In this document: positions 18,586 through 28,331 of the stretch, piece after piece
Layout: every line of letters begins with the position of its first letter
Position numbering within the stretch: the stretch's first letter is position 1
Assembly (NCBI RefSeq): GCF_000484635.1
Contig: NZ_AXVM01000003.1
Span: 186,001-250,000 of the forward strand
Direction: 5' to 3'
DNA: 64,000 bases
From: Comamonas badia DSM 17552
Lineage (GTDB): Bacteria; Pseudomonadota; Gammaproteobacteria; Burkholderiales; Burkholderiaceae_C
Made by a program: the position numbers and the translations under genes
Notes under the pieces: generated by a model
The model's input: only the letters and a program-made list of their open reading frames with translations
Database searches by the model: none
What the model was told of the DNA's origin: nothing

Positions 18586-19968
18586 CTACGCCAGCCCCCG
18601 CACCGCATCCATCGCCTGCTCCACCCGCTCGACCGCATGGATGGTGAGCCCGGCAATCGGTTTCTTCGGTGCATTGGCCTTGGGCACCACGGCCACGGTG
18701 AAGCCCAGCTTGGCCGCTTCCTTCAGCCGCTCCTGCCCGCGCGGCGCGGGCCGCACCTCGCCCGCCAGGCCCACCTCGCCAAACGCGATGAAGCCCTTGG
18801 GCAGCGGCTTGGCGCGCAGGCTGCTGGTAATCGCCAGCAGCACGGCCAGATCGGCCGCTGGTTCGCTGATGCGCACGCCGCCCACGGCGTTGACGAACAC
18901 GTCCTGGTCCGCGCAGGCCACGCCCGCATGCCGGTGCAGCACGGCCAGCAGCATCGCCAGGCGATCGCGGTCCAGCCCCACCGAGAGGCGCCGCGGGCTC
19001 ACGCCGCCGCCATCGACCAGCGCCTGGATTTCCACCAGCAGCGGGCGCGTGCCCTCCAGCGTGACCAGCACGCAGGAGCCCGGCACCGGCTCGCTGTGCT
19101 GGCTCAGGAAAATCGCGCTGGGGTTGGTCACGCCCTTGAGGCCCTGCTCGGTCATCGCGAACACGCCGATTTCGTTCACCGCGCCAAAGCGGTTCTTGAT
19201 CGCGCGCACCAGGCGAAAGCTCGAATGCGTATCGCCCTCGAAATACAGCACGGTATCGACCATGTGTTCGAGCACGCGCGGGCCGGCGATCGCGCCCTCC
19301 TTGGTCACATGGCCGACGAAGACGATGGCGATGCCGCTGGCCTTGGCCAGGCGCGTGAGGTGCGCCGCGCACTCGCGCACCTGCGCCACGCTGCCGGGAG
19401 CGCTGGCGAGCTGGTCGGAATAAATGGTCTGGATGGAATCGATCACGCAGACCGCCGGCTGCACCGCATCGACGGTGGCCAGAATCTTTTCGAGCTGGAT
19501 TTCGGCCAGCACCTGCACCTGGCTGGCCGCGAGACCCAGGCGGCGCGCGCGCAGCGCCACCTGCGCGCCACTTTCCTCGCCCGTCACGTACAGCACCGGC
19601 AGGCCCAGGTGCTGCAAGGCATCGAGCGCCTGCAAGAGCAGCGTGGATTTGCCTATGCCCGGGTCGCCGCCGATCAGCACCACGCCGCCCTCGACGATGC
19701 CGCCGCCCAGCACGCGGTCGAGCTCCGCCAGCCCCGTGGCGGTGCGCGCCACCTCGGAGGCCTCGATGGCTGAGAGCGGCACCACCTGCTGCGCCGGCGC
19801 CAGGCCCGCGTACTGCGCGCCGCTGAGGCGGTTCTTGCCTGCGCCGGGGGTTTCGGCCACGGTTTCGACCAGCGTGTTCCAGGCGCCGCAGCCCGGGCAT
19901 TTGCCCAGCCAGCGCGGGCTGCTCGCGCCGCATTCGCTGCAGGTGTAGAGGGTCTTGTCCTTGGCCAT
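18586..19968 (-). CDS. radA: DNA repair protein RadA
   Basis: A 460-residue RecA-like helicase that drives branch migration in recombination. It has the N-terminal C4 zinc finger (CSECGASSPRWLGKCPGCG), Walker A GGDPGIGKSTLL, the diagnostic KNRFG motif (AIKNRFGAVNEIG) and a C-terminal inactive Lon-like domain. The start ATG directly abuts repeat copy C, which forms the upstream leader. Confidence 0.96.
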   Translation of the reverse strand: MAKDKTLYTCSECGASSPRWLGKCPGCGAWNTLVETVAETPGAGKNRLSGAQYAGLAPAQQVVPLSAIEASEVARTATGLAELDRVLGGGIVEGGVVLIGGDPGIGKSTLLLQALDALQHLGLPVLYVTGEESGAQVALRARRLGLAASQVQVLAEIQLEKILATVDAVQPAVCVIDSIQTIYSDQLASAPGSVAQVRECAAHLTRLAKASGIAIVFVGHVTKEGAIAGPRVLEHMVDTVLYFEGDTHSSFRLVRAIKNRFGAVNEIGVFAMTEQGLKGVTNPSAIFLSQHSEPVPGSCVLVTLEGTRPLLVEIQALVDGGGVSPRRLSVGLDRDRLAMLLAVLHRHAGVACADQDVFVNAVGGVRISEPAADLAVLLAITSSLRAKPLPKGFIAFGEVGLAGEVRPAPRGQERLKEAAKLGFTVAVVPKANAPKKPIAGLTIHAVERVEQAMDAVRGLA

Positions 19969-20032
19969 TTCTATATCAAATCGGGCTTTTGCGCATGCTG
20001 GGCAAGCGGTAACAGCTATCTTTATGGATTTA
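19968..20032. repeat. Dispersed hairpin repeat, copy C
   Basis: Fills the whole gap between alr and radA. It reads TATCAAATCGGGCTTTTGCG, then a GC/GCAAGC stem, then ACAGCTATCTTTATGG. Best-preserved reference copy; copy F inside prmB aligns with it without gaps. Confidence 0.7.
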
Positions 20033-21127
20033 TTCTTGCACCACCACGGGCACGCGCTGCGCCAGCGCGCAGAGCTGCTCATAGCCTATGGTGCCAGCGG
20101 CGGCGGCGACTTCCTCCACCGGCAAAACCGTTCCGTTGGCCGCGCGCCCCCAGAGCGTCACCTCGCTGCCCAGGCCCGCCTGCGGCAGATGCGTGAGATC
20201 GACGGCCAGCATGTCCATGCTGACCCGCCCCAGCGTGCGGGTGCGCTGGCCAGCCACCAGCACCGGCGTGTCCGTGCCGCCGTGGCGCGGGTAGCCGTCG
20301 GCATAGCCGCAGGCGACGGTGCCCACGGTCATCGCACTGTCGGCGGTGAAGGTGGAGCCATAGCCCACGCTGTCGCCGGCCTGCAGGTGCTGCACGGCTA
20401 TCACCCGCGCGGTGAGCGTCATCGCGGGCTGCAGGCCCCAGTGGGAGACACCGTTTTCGGGGTAATCGGGCGCGCTGCCGTACAGCAGGATGCCGGGGCG
20501 CACCCAGTCGCCGCGCACCCGGGCATCCGCACAGTGGCGCAGCAGCGCGGCGCTGTTGGCCAGGCTGCGCTCGCCTGGCAGATCGCGCGTGGCGGCCTCA
20601 AACACCTGCACCTGGTGGGCGATGCCGCGCGGGCCGTCGGCATCCGAGAAATGCGTCATCAGGGCGATTTCATCGACTTGCGGCAGCGCGTTCAGCCGCG
20701 CCCAGGCGGCGCGGTAGCGCGCGGGCGGGAAACCGAGGCGGTTCATGCCCGAGTTCATCAGCAGGAACACATGGTGCGGCGTTTGCGTCTTGTGCTGGCT
20801 GAGCCAGTCGATCTGCGCATCGGTATGCACCGCATGCCAGAGCCCAAGGCGCGAGCAGGTTTCCAGATCGCGCGGCTCGAACACGCCCTCCAGCAGCAGG
20901 ATGGGCCCGCGCCAGCCCAGCTGGCGCAGCCGCTCGGCCTCGGCCAGGTCGAGCAGCGCAAAGCCGTCGGCGCCGCGAAAGGCCTCGAACACCCGTTCCA
21001 TGCCGTGGCCGTAGGCATTGGCCTTGACCACCGCCCAGACGCGCGCGCCCTGCGCCCTTTCGCGGGCAAGGTCAAGGTTGTGGCGCAGCGCGCCCTGGTG
21101 GATGGTGGCAAGAATGGGGCGGGGCAT
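20030..21127 (-). CDS. alr: Alanine racemase
   Basis: A 365-residue PLP enzyme supplying D-alanine for peptidoglycan. The PLP-lysine motif [15 protein letters not shown] is at residues about 31-45. The second catalytic region includes the C-terminal barrel ([22 protein letters not shown]) and the substrate-side [13 protein letters not shown] at 21127 matches the family start; further upstream codons give an unlikely extension. It is divergent from lplT across 129 bp. Confidence 0.95.
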   Translation of the reverse strand: MPRPILATIHQGALRHNLDLARERAQGARVWAVVKANAYGHGMERVFEAFRGADGFALLDLAEAERLRQLGWRGPILLLEGVFEPRDLETCSRLGLWHAVHTDAQIDWLSQHKTQTPHHVFLLMNSGMNRLGFPPARYRAAWARLNALPQVDEIALMTHFSDADGPRGIAHQVQVFEAATRDLPGERSLANSAALLRHCADARVRGDWVRPGILLYGSAPDYPENGVSHWGLQPAMTLTARVIAVQHLQAGDSVGYGSTFTADSAMTVGTVACGYADGYPRHGGTDTPVLVAGQRTRTLGRVSMDMLAVDLTHLPQAGLGSEVTLWGRAANGTVLPVEEVAAAAGTIGYEQLCALAQRVPVVVQE

Positions 21128-21256
21128 GCGGGCGCATTCTCCCATCCGCTTGCACCCGCCAGCGCGCAGGCTGCGTGATATAACCCCGCGCGTCGCTCTT
21201 CGGAGTATCCAGGCCCATCCACAGCGCCCGCCAGCGAGGCGCCCTTCCAGCTCCCG

Positions 21257-22519
21257 ATGAAGCGCGGTTTCTACACCATCATGTCAGCGCAGTTTTTCAG
21301 CTCGCTGGCAGACAACGCCTTGTTCGTGGTGGCCGTGGAACTGCTGCGCACCAATGGCGCGGCGCCCTGGCAGGCGGCGGCACTGGTGCCGATGTTCGCG
21401 CTGTTCTACGTCGTGCTCGCGCCCTGGGTCGGCGCGTTCGCCGATTCCCTGCCCAAGGGCCGGGTGATGTTCATCAGCAATGCGATCAAGGCGCTGGGCT
21501 GCCTGCTGATGCTCGCCGGTTCGCACCCGCTGCTGGCCTATGGCGTGGTGGGCCTGGGCGCGGCGGCGTATTCGCCGGCCAAGTACGGCATCCTCACCGA
21601 GCTGCTGCCCGCGTCGCTGCTGGTCAAGGCCAATGGCTGGATCGAGGGGCTGACGATCGCCTCCATCATCCTCGGGGTGGTGCTGGGCGGGCAGCTGGTG
21701 GCGCCGCATGTCTCCGAGCTGCTGCTGGCCGGGCACTGGCCGGGCGTCGAGCTGCCGGCCGAAGGCGCGATCTTCGCGCTGATCCCGGTGTATCTGCTGG
21801 CCGCCTGGTTCAACCTGCACATCCCGCTCACGCGCACCCGGCGCCGGCCCATGCCGCGCAACCCGCTGGCGCTGCTGCCGGATTTTCGCGATTGCAACCG
21901 CAAGCTCTGGCACGACAAGCTCGGTCAGATTTCGCTCGCTTCGACCACGCTGTTCTGGGGCGTCTCGGGCAATCTGCGCTACGTGGTGCTGGCCTGGGCC
22001 GCGGCGGCGCTGGGCTACGGCACCACCCAGGCCTCGGCGCTGGTGGGTGTGGTGGCGCTGGGCACCGCCAGCGGCGCGGTGTTCGCCTCGATGCGCATCC
22101 GGCTCGACCGCGCGCCGCGCGTGATCCCCTGGGGCATCGCCATGGGCGCGCTGGTGATGGCGATGAACCTGATCGACAGCATCTGGATCGCCGTGCCCTT
22201 CCTGATCTTCATGGGTGCGCTCGGCGGCTTTCTCGTCGTGCCGATGAATGCGCTGCTGCAGCACCGCGGCCACCACCTGATGGGTGCGGGCCGCTCGATC
22301 GCGGTGCAGAACTTCAACGAGCAGCTGGCCATCCTGCTCATGGGCGCGGGCTACAGCGCCTGCGCCAAGTGGGGGCTGTCGGCCTTTGGCGCGGTCACCG
22401 CGTTCGGCGCCATCGTGGTCGTCGTGATGTGGTTGATCGGCCGCTGGTATGCGCACAACCTGCGCCACCACCGCGAGGAGATGTCGCGCCTCAAGGTCAT
22501 CGCCCGCCGCGATCGTTGA
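21257..22519 (+). CDS. lplT: Lysophospholipid transporter LplT
   Basis: A 420-residue MFS flippase returning lysophospholipids to the inner leaflet. The N-terminus [20 protein letters not shown] and the loop [20 protein letters not shown] are diagnostic, with about 12 membrane spans. In E. coli lplT precedes aas; here no acyltransferase gene follows and repeat copy D begins at the stop codon. Confidence 0.93.
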   Translation: MKRGFYTIMSAQFFSSLADNALFVVAVELLRTNGAAPWQAAALVPMFALFYVVLAPWVGAFADSLPKGRVMFISNAIKALGCLLMLAGSHPLLAYGVVGLGAAAYSPAKYGILTELLPASLLVKANGWIEGLTIASIILGVVLGGQLVAPHVSELLLAGHWPGVELPAEGAIFALIPVYLLAAWFNLHIPLTRTRRRPMPRNPLALLPDFRDCNRKLWHDKLGQISLASTTLFWGVSGNLRYVVLAWAAAALGYGTTQASALVGVVALGTASGAVFASMRIRLDRAPRVIPWGIAMGALVMAMNLIDSIWIAVPFLIFMGALGGFLVVPMNALLQHRGHHLMGAGRSIAVQNFNEQLAILLMGAGYSACAKWGLSAFGAVTAFGAIVVVVMWLIGRWYAHNLRHHREEMSRLKVIARRDR

Positions 22520-22573
22520 ATTTATTTTGATAGCTTTCAGCGCTTGATGCATAAGCGCAAAACCCTGTTTTGA
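22519..22573. repeat. Dispersed hairpin repeat, copy D
   Basis: Between lplT and the DMT transporter. ATTTTGATAGCTTTC is followed by a perfect inverted repeat GCGCTT / AAGCGC (22540-22545, 22553-22558) and CAAAACCCTGTTTTG. It is in the opposite orientation to copy C. The TTG start of the next gene overlaps its last bases. Confidence 0.7.
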
Positions 22574-23451
22574 ATTCGAATCTTCTGCCCGCGCTCGCAC
22601 TGCTGTGCAATGCGCTGATCTGGGGCCTTTCCTGGTGGCCGCTGCGCCTGATGTTCGATGCCGGCCTGCACCCGCTGTGGGCCACGGCGCTGATGTTCGC
22701 GCTCATCGCCACGGCCATGCTGCTGCTGCGCCCGGCGGCGCGCCGGCGCCTGCTGCGCACGCCGGGGCTGTGGCTGCTGATGCTCACCGCCGGCATGACC
22801 AATGTCGCCTTCAACTGGGCGATCACGATCGGCGACGTGGTGCGCGTGGTGCTGCTGTTTTATCTGATGCCCGCCTGGGCGGTGCTGCTGGCGTGGCGCT
22901 TTCTGGGCGAGCGGCCCAGTGGCTGGGCGCTGGCGCGGCTGCTGCTGGCGTTTGCCGGGGTGGCGCTGGTGCTCTGGCCGGCCGAGGGCGGCATGCAGCA
23001 TCTGGCGACGGATTTTTCTCTGGCCGATGCGCTGGCGGTGCTGGGCGGCTTCATGTTCGCCGCCAACAACGTGCTGCTGCTGCGCCTGCGCAGCGAGCCG
23101 ACGCAGGCGCGCGTGCTGGCGATGTTCGCCGGCGGCGCGCTGGCGGGGCTGGCGGTGGCAGGCGCCAGCCACGCGCTGGGCCTGGTGCCGGCGCTGCCGG
23201 CGCCGGGCGCCGCCTGGCTGGTGCCGGTGCTGGCCTGGGCAGCGGTGCTGGTGCTGGCCAACTGGGCGCTGCAGTTCGGCGCCACCCGCCTGCCGGCGGG
23301 CACCACCTCGCTGGTGATGCTTTCGGAAATCCTGTTTGCCACCGCGTCGTCGGTGCTCGCCGGCGCTGCCAGCCCCGCCGCGGCCACCTGGGCGGGCGGC
23401 GCGCTCATCGTGCTGGCGGCGCTGCTGGCGGCGCTGCAGCGGCGCGAATAG
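22570..23451 (+). CDS. DMT family transporter (EamA)
   Basis: 293 residues with ten predicted membrane helices in two EamA repeats (LCNALIWGLSWWPLRLMFDA at the start; LATDFSLADALAVLGGFMFA for the second). Substrates in this superfamily are metabolites or amino acids; none can be named here. The likely start is TTG at 22570, which overlaps the end of the repeat and leaves little room for a ribosome binding site, so a later start is possible. Confidence 0.83.
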   Translation: MNSNLLPALALLCNALIWGLSWWPLRLMFDAGLHPLWATALMFALIATAMLLLRPAARRRLLRTPGLWLLMLTAGMTNVAFNWAITIGDVVRVVLLFYLMPAWAVLLAWRFLGERPSGWALARLLLAFAGVALVLWPAEGGMQHLATDFSLADALAVLGGFMFAANNVLLLRLRSEPTQARVLAMFAGGALAGLAVAGASHALGLVPALPAPGAAWLVPVLAWAAVLVLANWALQFGATRLPAGTTSLVMLSEILFATASSVLAGAASPAAATWAGGALIVLAALLAALQRRE

Positions 23452-23509
23452 GCCGGGGGTGCGCGGCCTTGCCGCGCTATGGCCAGCGACAGGCCGCTCC
23501 GGCCCCAGG

Positions 23510-24175
23510 TCAGGCGGCTGCCTGCGCGGCGCCGGCCTGCAACTGCCGCGCCCGTGCCAGCGCCCGCTGCACCTCGGACACCGCCAGCCCGTACATCGCG
23601 GCGAAGGTGGACAGATCGGCGGTGCCCGCTTCGAACGCGCGCAGCAGGGCTTCGGCGCGGGCATCCTGTGCGGCCGCGTCGGCCAGGGCGGCATCGAGCT
23701 GCGCATTGGCCGCTTCGTCGCGACCGCGCACCCGCTCGGCATAGGCCTGGCGGCCCAGGCCCGAGGCCTGCCAGGCGCGCACGATGCGCTGGCGCAGCTG
23801 GGCGGACAGATCCTCCTGCGTGCGCTGCTGGCGGCGGCGGAACACCTGCAGCAAGGCGTGGTGCACATGCTCGGGCGCCACCGGCTCCACCGCCTTGCCC
23901 TGCAGGTCGTGGCGCGGCTGGCCGCTGGCCACCGCCGCCAGGTAGCGCGTGCTGCGCGCGTGCCAGGCCAGCGCCTGCTTGAGCTCGGCCTGGTCCAGCG
24001 CGTGCGCGGCCATCAGGTCTTCGAAGATGCCGCGCTTGAGCGGCAGCAGATGCGCGCCGAAGAGGCGCGGGTACCACTGCGCCAGCTGATCCAGCAGCGG
24101 CGGATGCGCGGGCGCGGGGCGCGCCTTGCGCGCGGCAGCGGGTTCGGGAGTGGGTGGGGTGTGCACGGCAGTCAT
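23510..24175 (-). CDS. ProQ/FinO family RNA chaperone
   Basis: 221 residues. A Pro/Ala-rich N-terminal tail is followed by a ProQ/FinO domain (about residues 30-130: LAQWYPRLFGAHLLPLKRGI, ALAWHARSTRYLAAVASGQP, RHDLQGKAVEPV). A helical C-terminal region follows with charged segments. ProQ proteins bind structured small RNAs and mRNA 3' ends. The gene stands alone, converging on the DMT transporter. Confidence 0.88.
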   Translation of the reverse strand: MTAVHTPPTPEPAAARKARPAPAHPPLLDQLAQWYPRLFGAHLLPLKRGIFEDLMAAHALDQAELKQALAWHARSTRYLAAVASGQPRHDLQGKAVEPVAPEHVHHALLQVFRRRQQRTQEDLSAQLRQRIVRAWQASGLGRQAYAERVRGRDEAANAQLDAALADAAAQDARAEALLRAFEAGTADLSTFAAMYGLAVSEVQRALARARQLQAGAAQAAA

Positions 24176-24271
24176 GGGATGCGGAATTTTCCGGCCAAGT
24201 GTACGGGCGCCCGGCCCCGCGTTTCCGGGTTCCGGGCGCCGTGGGCGCGCCAGCGCCGTCACCCGCCGGGG

Positions 24272-25567
24272 TCAGCGGTGGTAGGCCGTCTCGCCATGCG
24301 CAGCGATGTCCAGACCCTGCCGCTCGGCGTCTTCGTCCACGCGCAGGCCCACCAGCCGATCGGCAATCTTGTACGCCACGAAGGACACCACGCCAGACCA
24401 GACTATGGTGAACAGCACGCTCTTGACCTGGATCCACACCTGGGCGCCCATGTGGAAGGTGTCGGGCGTGGCGCCGCCCGTGCCGCCCAGGTCCTGGGCC
24501 GCGAACACGCCGGTCAGGATGGCGCCGACGATGCCGCCCACGCCATGCACGCCGAACACGTCGAAGGCGTCGTCCACCTTGAGCATGCGCTTCAGGCCCC
24601 CCACGCCCCACAGGCAGACCACGCCGGCGATGAGGCCGATGGCGATGGCGCCCATGGGCCCGACGAAGCCGGCGGCCGGCGTGACCGCCACCAGGCCGGC
24701 CACGGCGCCCGAGGCCGCGCCCAGCATCGATGCCTTGCCCTTGTGCAGCGCCTCGCCGGCGCTCCACGACAGCGTGGCGGCGGCGGTGGCGAGCACGGTG
24801 TTGACGAAGGCCAAGCCGGCGACGGCGTTGGCGGCCCCGGCCGATCCGGCGTTGAAGCCGAACCAGCCCACCCACAGCAGCGACGCGCCCACCATGGTCA
24901 GCGTCAGCGAGTGCGGCGTGAACGCTTCGCGCCCAAAGCCGATGCGCTTGCCCACCATGTAGGCGCCCACCAGGCCGGCGATGCCGGCGTTGATATGCAC
25001 CACGGTGCCGCCGGCAAAGTCGAGCGCGCCGTCGGCCGCCAGCAGGCCGCCGCCCCAGACGATATGCGCCATGGGCACGTAGCTGAAGGTGAACCACAGC
25101 AGGGCGAAGACCAGCACGGCGGAGAACTTGATGCGCTCGGCGAACGAGCCCACGACCAGCGCCACGGTGATGGCCGCGAACGTGCCCTGGAAGGCCAGGA
25201 ACACGTATTCGGGGATGGTCGTCAGCGCACCAAAAGTCTCCAGGCCCACGCCCTTCAGAAAGACCTTGGACAGGTCGCCGACGATTTTTCCGTCGCCCGA
25301 GAACGCCAGGCTGTAGCCGTACAGCGCCCACAGGATGGAGACCAGCGAGAAGACCACGAAGACCTGCATCAGCACCGACAGCATGTTCTTGCTGCGGCCC
25401 AGGCCGCCGTAGAACAGCGCCAGACCGGGCAGGGTCATCAGGATCACGAGCAGCGTGGAGGTCAGCATCCAGGCGGTGTCGCCGGAATCGATTCTGGGGG
25501 CGGGCGCCTGCGCGAAGGCGGCACCGGCCAGCAGGCCCAGCCACAGGAAGACAAGCCATTTTTTCAT
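24272..25567 (-). CDS. amtB: Ammonium transporter Amt (first copy)
   Basis: 431 residues with a cleavable signal peptide (LVFLWLGLLAGAAFA) and 11 membrane helices. It keeps the conserved Asp and twin pore histidines (DFAGGTVVHINAG; FGVHGVGGIVG). Third gene of torF-glnK-amt, 21 bp after glnK, which encodes its PII inhibitor. The sigma-54 promoter at 26720 implies induction under nitrogen limitation. Confidence 0.95.
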   Translation of the reverse strand: MKKWLVFLWLGLLAGAAFAQAPAPRIDSGDTAWMLTSTLLVILMTLPGLALFYGGLGRSKNMLSVLMQVFVVFSLVSILWALYGYSLAFSGDGKIVGDLSKVFLKGVGLETFGALTTIPEYVFLAFQGTFAAITVALVVGSFAERIKFSAVLVFALLWFTFSYVPMAHIVWGGGLLAADGALDFAGGTVVHINAGIAGLVGAYMVGKRIGFGREAFTPHSLTLTMVGASLLWVGWFGFNAGSAGAANAVAGLAFVNTVLATAAATLSWSAGEALHKGKASMLGAASGAVAGLVAVTPAAGFVGPMGAIAIGLIAGVVCLWGVGGLKRMLKVDDAFDVFGVHGVGGIVGAILTGVFAAQDLGGTGGATPDTFHMGAQVWIQVKSVLFTIVWSGVVSFVAYKIADRLVGLRVDEDAERQGLDIAAHGETAYHR

Positions 25568-25588
25568 GATGGTGCTCCGTGATCGGGG

Positions 25589-26679
<1,091 letters not shown>

Positions 26680-26719
26680 GAGTCCTCCGGTAGGTTGCAA
26701 GTGCGGACACCCCCGTCAT

Positions 26720-26735
26720 TGCAGGGTTCGTGCCA
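26720..26735 (-). promoter_or_regulatory. Sigma-54 promoter of torF-glnK-amt
   Basis: On the minus strand TGGCACGAACCCTGCA matches the sigma-54 consensus TGGCACG-N4-TTGCA with one mismatch; the invariant GG and GC are ten bases apart. The torF ATG lies about 40 bp downstream. Confidence 0.8.
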
Positions 26736-26789
26736 GCCCTGCAGCCCGTGCGCCGCCCCAGGGAGAGCGCCTGAAGAGGCCCCGTTGCA

Positions 26790-26808
26790 TGCATCAAATT
26801 GGGGAGCA
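26790..26808. promoter_or_regulatory. Probable NtrC binding site upstream of torF
   Basis: TGCATCAAATTGGGGAGCA, a degenerate dyad similar to the NtrC consensus TGCACCA-N3-TGGTGCA. It starts 55 bases from the sigma-54 element. The same motif (TGCACCAGATTGGGGAG) lies at exactly the same distance from the second promoter at 28235. Confidence 0.6.
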
Positions 26809-26868
26809 TCGCGCGCCGCGGGCCCTGTTGTGGTGCGGCGGGCGCGGCAGGCCATGCCGCGGCGGGAG

Positions 26869-28068
26869 CTACAGCCGGGCGACGTCGGGCACCGCGCCAA
26901 TGCGGTGGATCGCCAGGTCGGCGCCGACAAACTCATCTTCCTGGCTCAGGCGGATGCCGACGGTCTTGCGCAGCAGCCCATAGACCGCAAATCCGCCCAG
27001 CGCCGCCAGCGCAATCCCCAGCAGCGTGCCGATCAATTGGCTGGCGATGCTGACACCGCCGAGTCCGCCCAGCGCCTGGTTGCCGAAAAGGCCGCAGGCG
27101 ATGCCGCCCCAGGTGCCGCACAGGCCGTGCAGCGGCCAGACGCCGAGCACGTCGTCGATCTTCCAGCGGTTCTGCATCCGGGTAAAGAATTGCACGAACA
27201 GCACGCCCGCCACGGCCCCGATGGCAAGCGCCGCCAGCGGGTGCACCACGTCGGAGCCGGCGCAGATCGCCACCAGCCCGGCCAGCGGCCCGTTGTGCGC
27301 AAAGCCCGGGTCGTTCCTGCCCATCACCGTGGCCGACAAGGTACCGCCCACCATGGCCATCAGCGAGTTCATCGCCACCAGGCCGGTGATCCTGTCCAGC
27401 TGCTGAGCGCTCATCACGTTGAAGCCGAACCAGCCGACGATGAGAATCCACGCGCCCAGCGCGAGAAACGGAATGCTCGATGGCGGATGGGCCTTGACGC
27501 CGCCATCCCTGGCGTAGTGCCCACGGCGTGCACCCAGTTGCAGCACGGCCATCAGCGCGATCCAGCCGCCCACCGCATGCACCACCACCGAACCGGCGAA
27601 ATCGTGGAACTCGGCGCCAAAGTGCGCGCGCAGCCAGCCTTGGATGCCGAAGCCGCCATTCCAGGCAATGCCTTCGAAGAACGGGTAGATGAAGCCGACG
27701 ATGCAAAACGTCGCCGCCAGCTGCGGCATGAAGCGCGCCCGCTCGGCAATGCCGCCCGAGACGATGGCCGGCACGGCGGCGGCAAAGGTCAGCATGAAGA
27801 AAAAGCGCGTGAGCCCGTAACCGTTGTGCTGCGCCAGTTGCTGCGCGCCGCTGAAGAAGTGCACGCCATAGGCCACGCCATAGCCGATGAAAAAATACGC
27901 CAGCGTGGAGACGGCAAAGTCCACCAGAATCTTCACCAGCGCATTCACCTGGTTCTTCTGGCGCACCGTGCCCAGCTCCAGAAAGGCAAACCCGGCATGC
28001 ATCGCCAGGATCATGATCGCGCCCAGCAGGATGAACAGGACGTCGGCCGGCGTGTGCGGATCGTGCAT
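26869..28068 (-). CDS. Ammonium transporter Amt (second copy)
   Basis: 399 residues, Amt/Mep/Rh family, without the long signal peptide of the first copy. Conserved features are FLELGTVRQKNQVNAL, the pore histidines (SVVVHAVGGW; PLHGLCGTWGG) and GWFGFNVMSAQ. It is only distantly similar to the first copy, so it is not a recent duplicate. ATG at 28068 is preferred to the GTG one codon earlier because GAGGGG lies five bases upstream. It follows the shortened PII gene by nine bases. Confidence 0.93.
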   Translation of the reverse strand: MHDPHTPADVLFILLGAIMILAMHAGFAFLELGTVRQKNQVNALVKILVDFAVSTLAYFFIGYGVAYGVHFFSGAQQLAQHNGYGLTRFFFMLTFAAAVPAIVSGGIAERARFMPQLAATFCIVGFIYPFFEGIAWNGGFGIQGWLRAHFGAEFHDFAGSVVVHAVGGWIALMAVLQLGARRGHYARDGGVKAHPPSSIPFLALGAWILIVGWFGFNVMSAQQLDRITGLVAMNSLMAMVGGTLSATVMGRNDPGFAHNGPLAGLVAICAGSDVVHPLAALAIGAVAGVLFVQFFTRMQNRWKIDDVLGVWPLHGLCGTWGGIACGLFGNQALGGLGGVSIASQLIGTLLGIALAALGGFAVYGLLRKTVGIRLSQEDEFVGADLAIHRIGAVPDVARL

Positions 28069-28077
28069 CACAGCCCC

Positions 28078-28197
28078 TCAGATCGCGTGCGTGCCGGTTT
28101 CGCCGCTGCGGATGCGGATGGCCTGCTGCAGCGCGGTCACGCAAATTTCTCCGTCGTCGAGTTTGAAGGGCTGGAGGATGGCGGTAATCATGAGCAT
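28078..28197 (-). pseudogene. P-II gene with large in-frame internal deletion (mini-glnK)
   Basis: A 39-residue ORF. MLMITAILQPFKLDD matches the first 15 residues of PII (compare [15 protein letters not shown]), and it then joins directly to GEICVTALQQAIRIRSGETG, matching the last about 25 residues ([20 protein letters not shown]). About 70 residues are missing, including the whole T-loop with its tyrosine and most of the B-loop. Both ends, the frame, a GGGAG site and the promoter are kept. Probably a decayed PII gene; a retained small peptide cannot be excluded. Confidence 0.85.
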
Positions 28198-28234
28198 CGT
28201 GCTGGGCTCCCGTTCATGCGGATTCCCGCTTCGA

Positions 28235-28250
28235 TGCATGGAGCATGCCA
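28235..28250 (-). promoter_or_regulatory. Sigma-54-like promoter of the second amt operon
   Basis: On the minus strand TGGCATGCTCCATGCA keeps the invariant GG and GC at ten-base spacing, with two departures from TGGCACG-N4-TTGCA. It lies about 40 bp before the mini-glnK start, the same layout as at torF. Confidence 0.65.
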
Positions 28251-28291
28251 AGTGCGCTTGCAGGTACAGTCCCGACCCAATGTGCCTGTTT

Positions 28292-28321
28292 CGCACCATT
28301 GCAGTGCACCAGATTGGGGAG
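28292..28321. promoter_or_regulatory. NtrC-like sites upstream of the second amt operon
   Basis: Two overlapping sites. CGCACCATTGCAGTGCA (28292-28308) is close to the NtrC dyad. TGCACCAGATTGGGGAG (28305-28321) repeats the site found upstream of torF at the same 55-base distance from its sigma-54 element. They lie immediately before the divergent comM start. Confidence 0.65.
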
Positions 28322-28331
28322 TTTTCACGCC

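Noticed and set aside
16403-19423. A 1006-codon plus-strand open frame
   Set aside because: It lies opposite well-supported minus-strand genes (glycosyltransferase, zinc finger, ilvE, radA). Its protein is low-complexity His/Arg/Ala-rich, as expected for the antisense of GC-rich genes.
22860-25559. An 899-codon minus-strand open frame across the DMT transporter, ProQ and amt genes
   Set aside because: The frame is out of phase with all three recognised genes and the product is an Arg/Gly/Ala-rich shadow with no domain.
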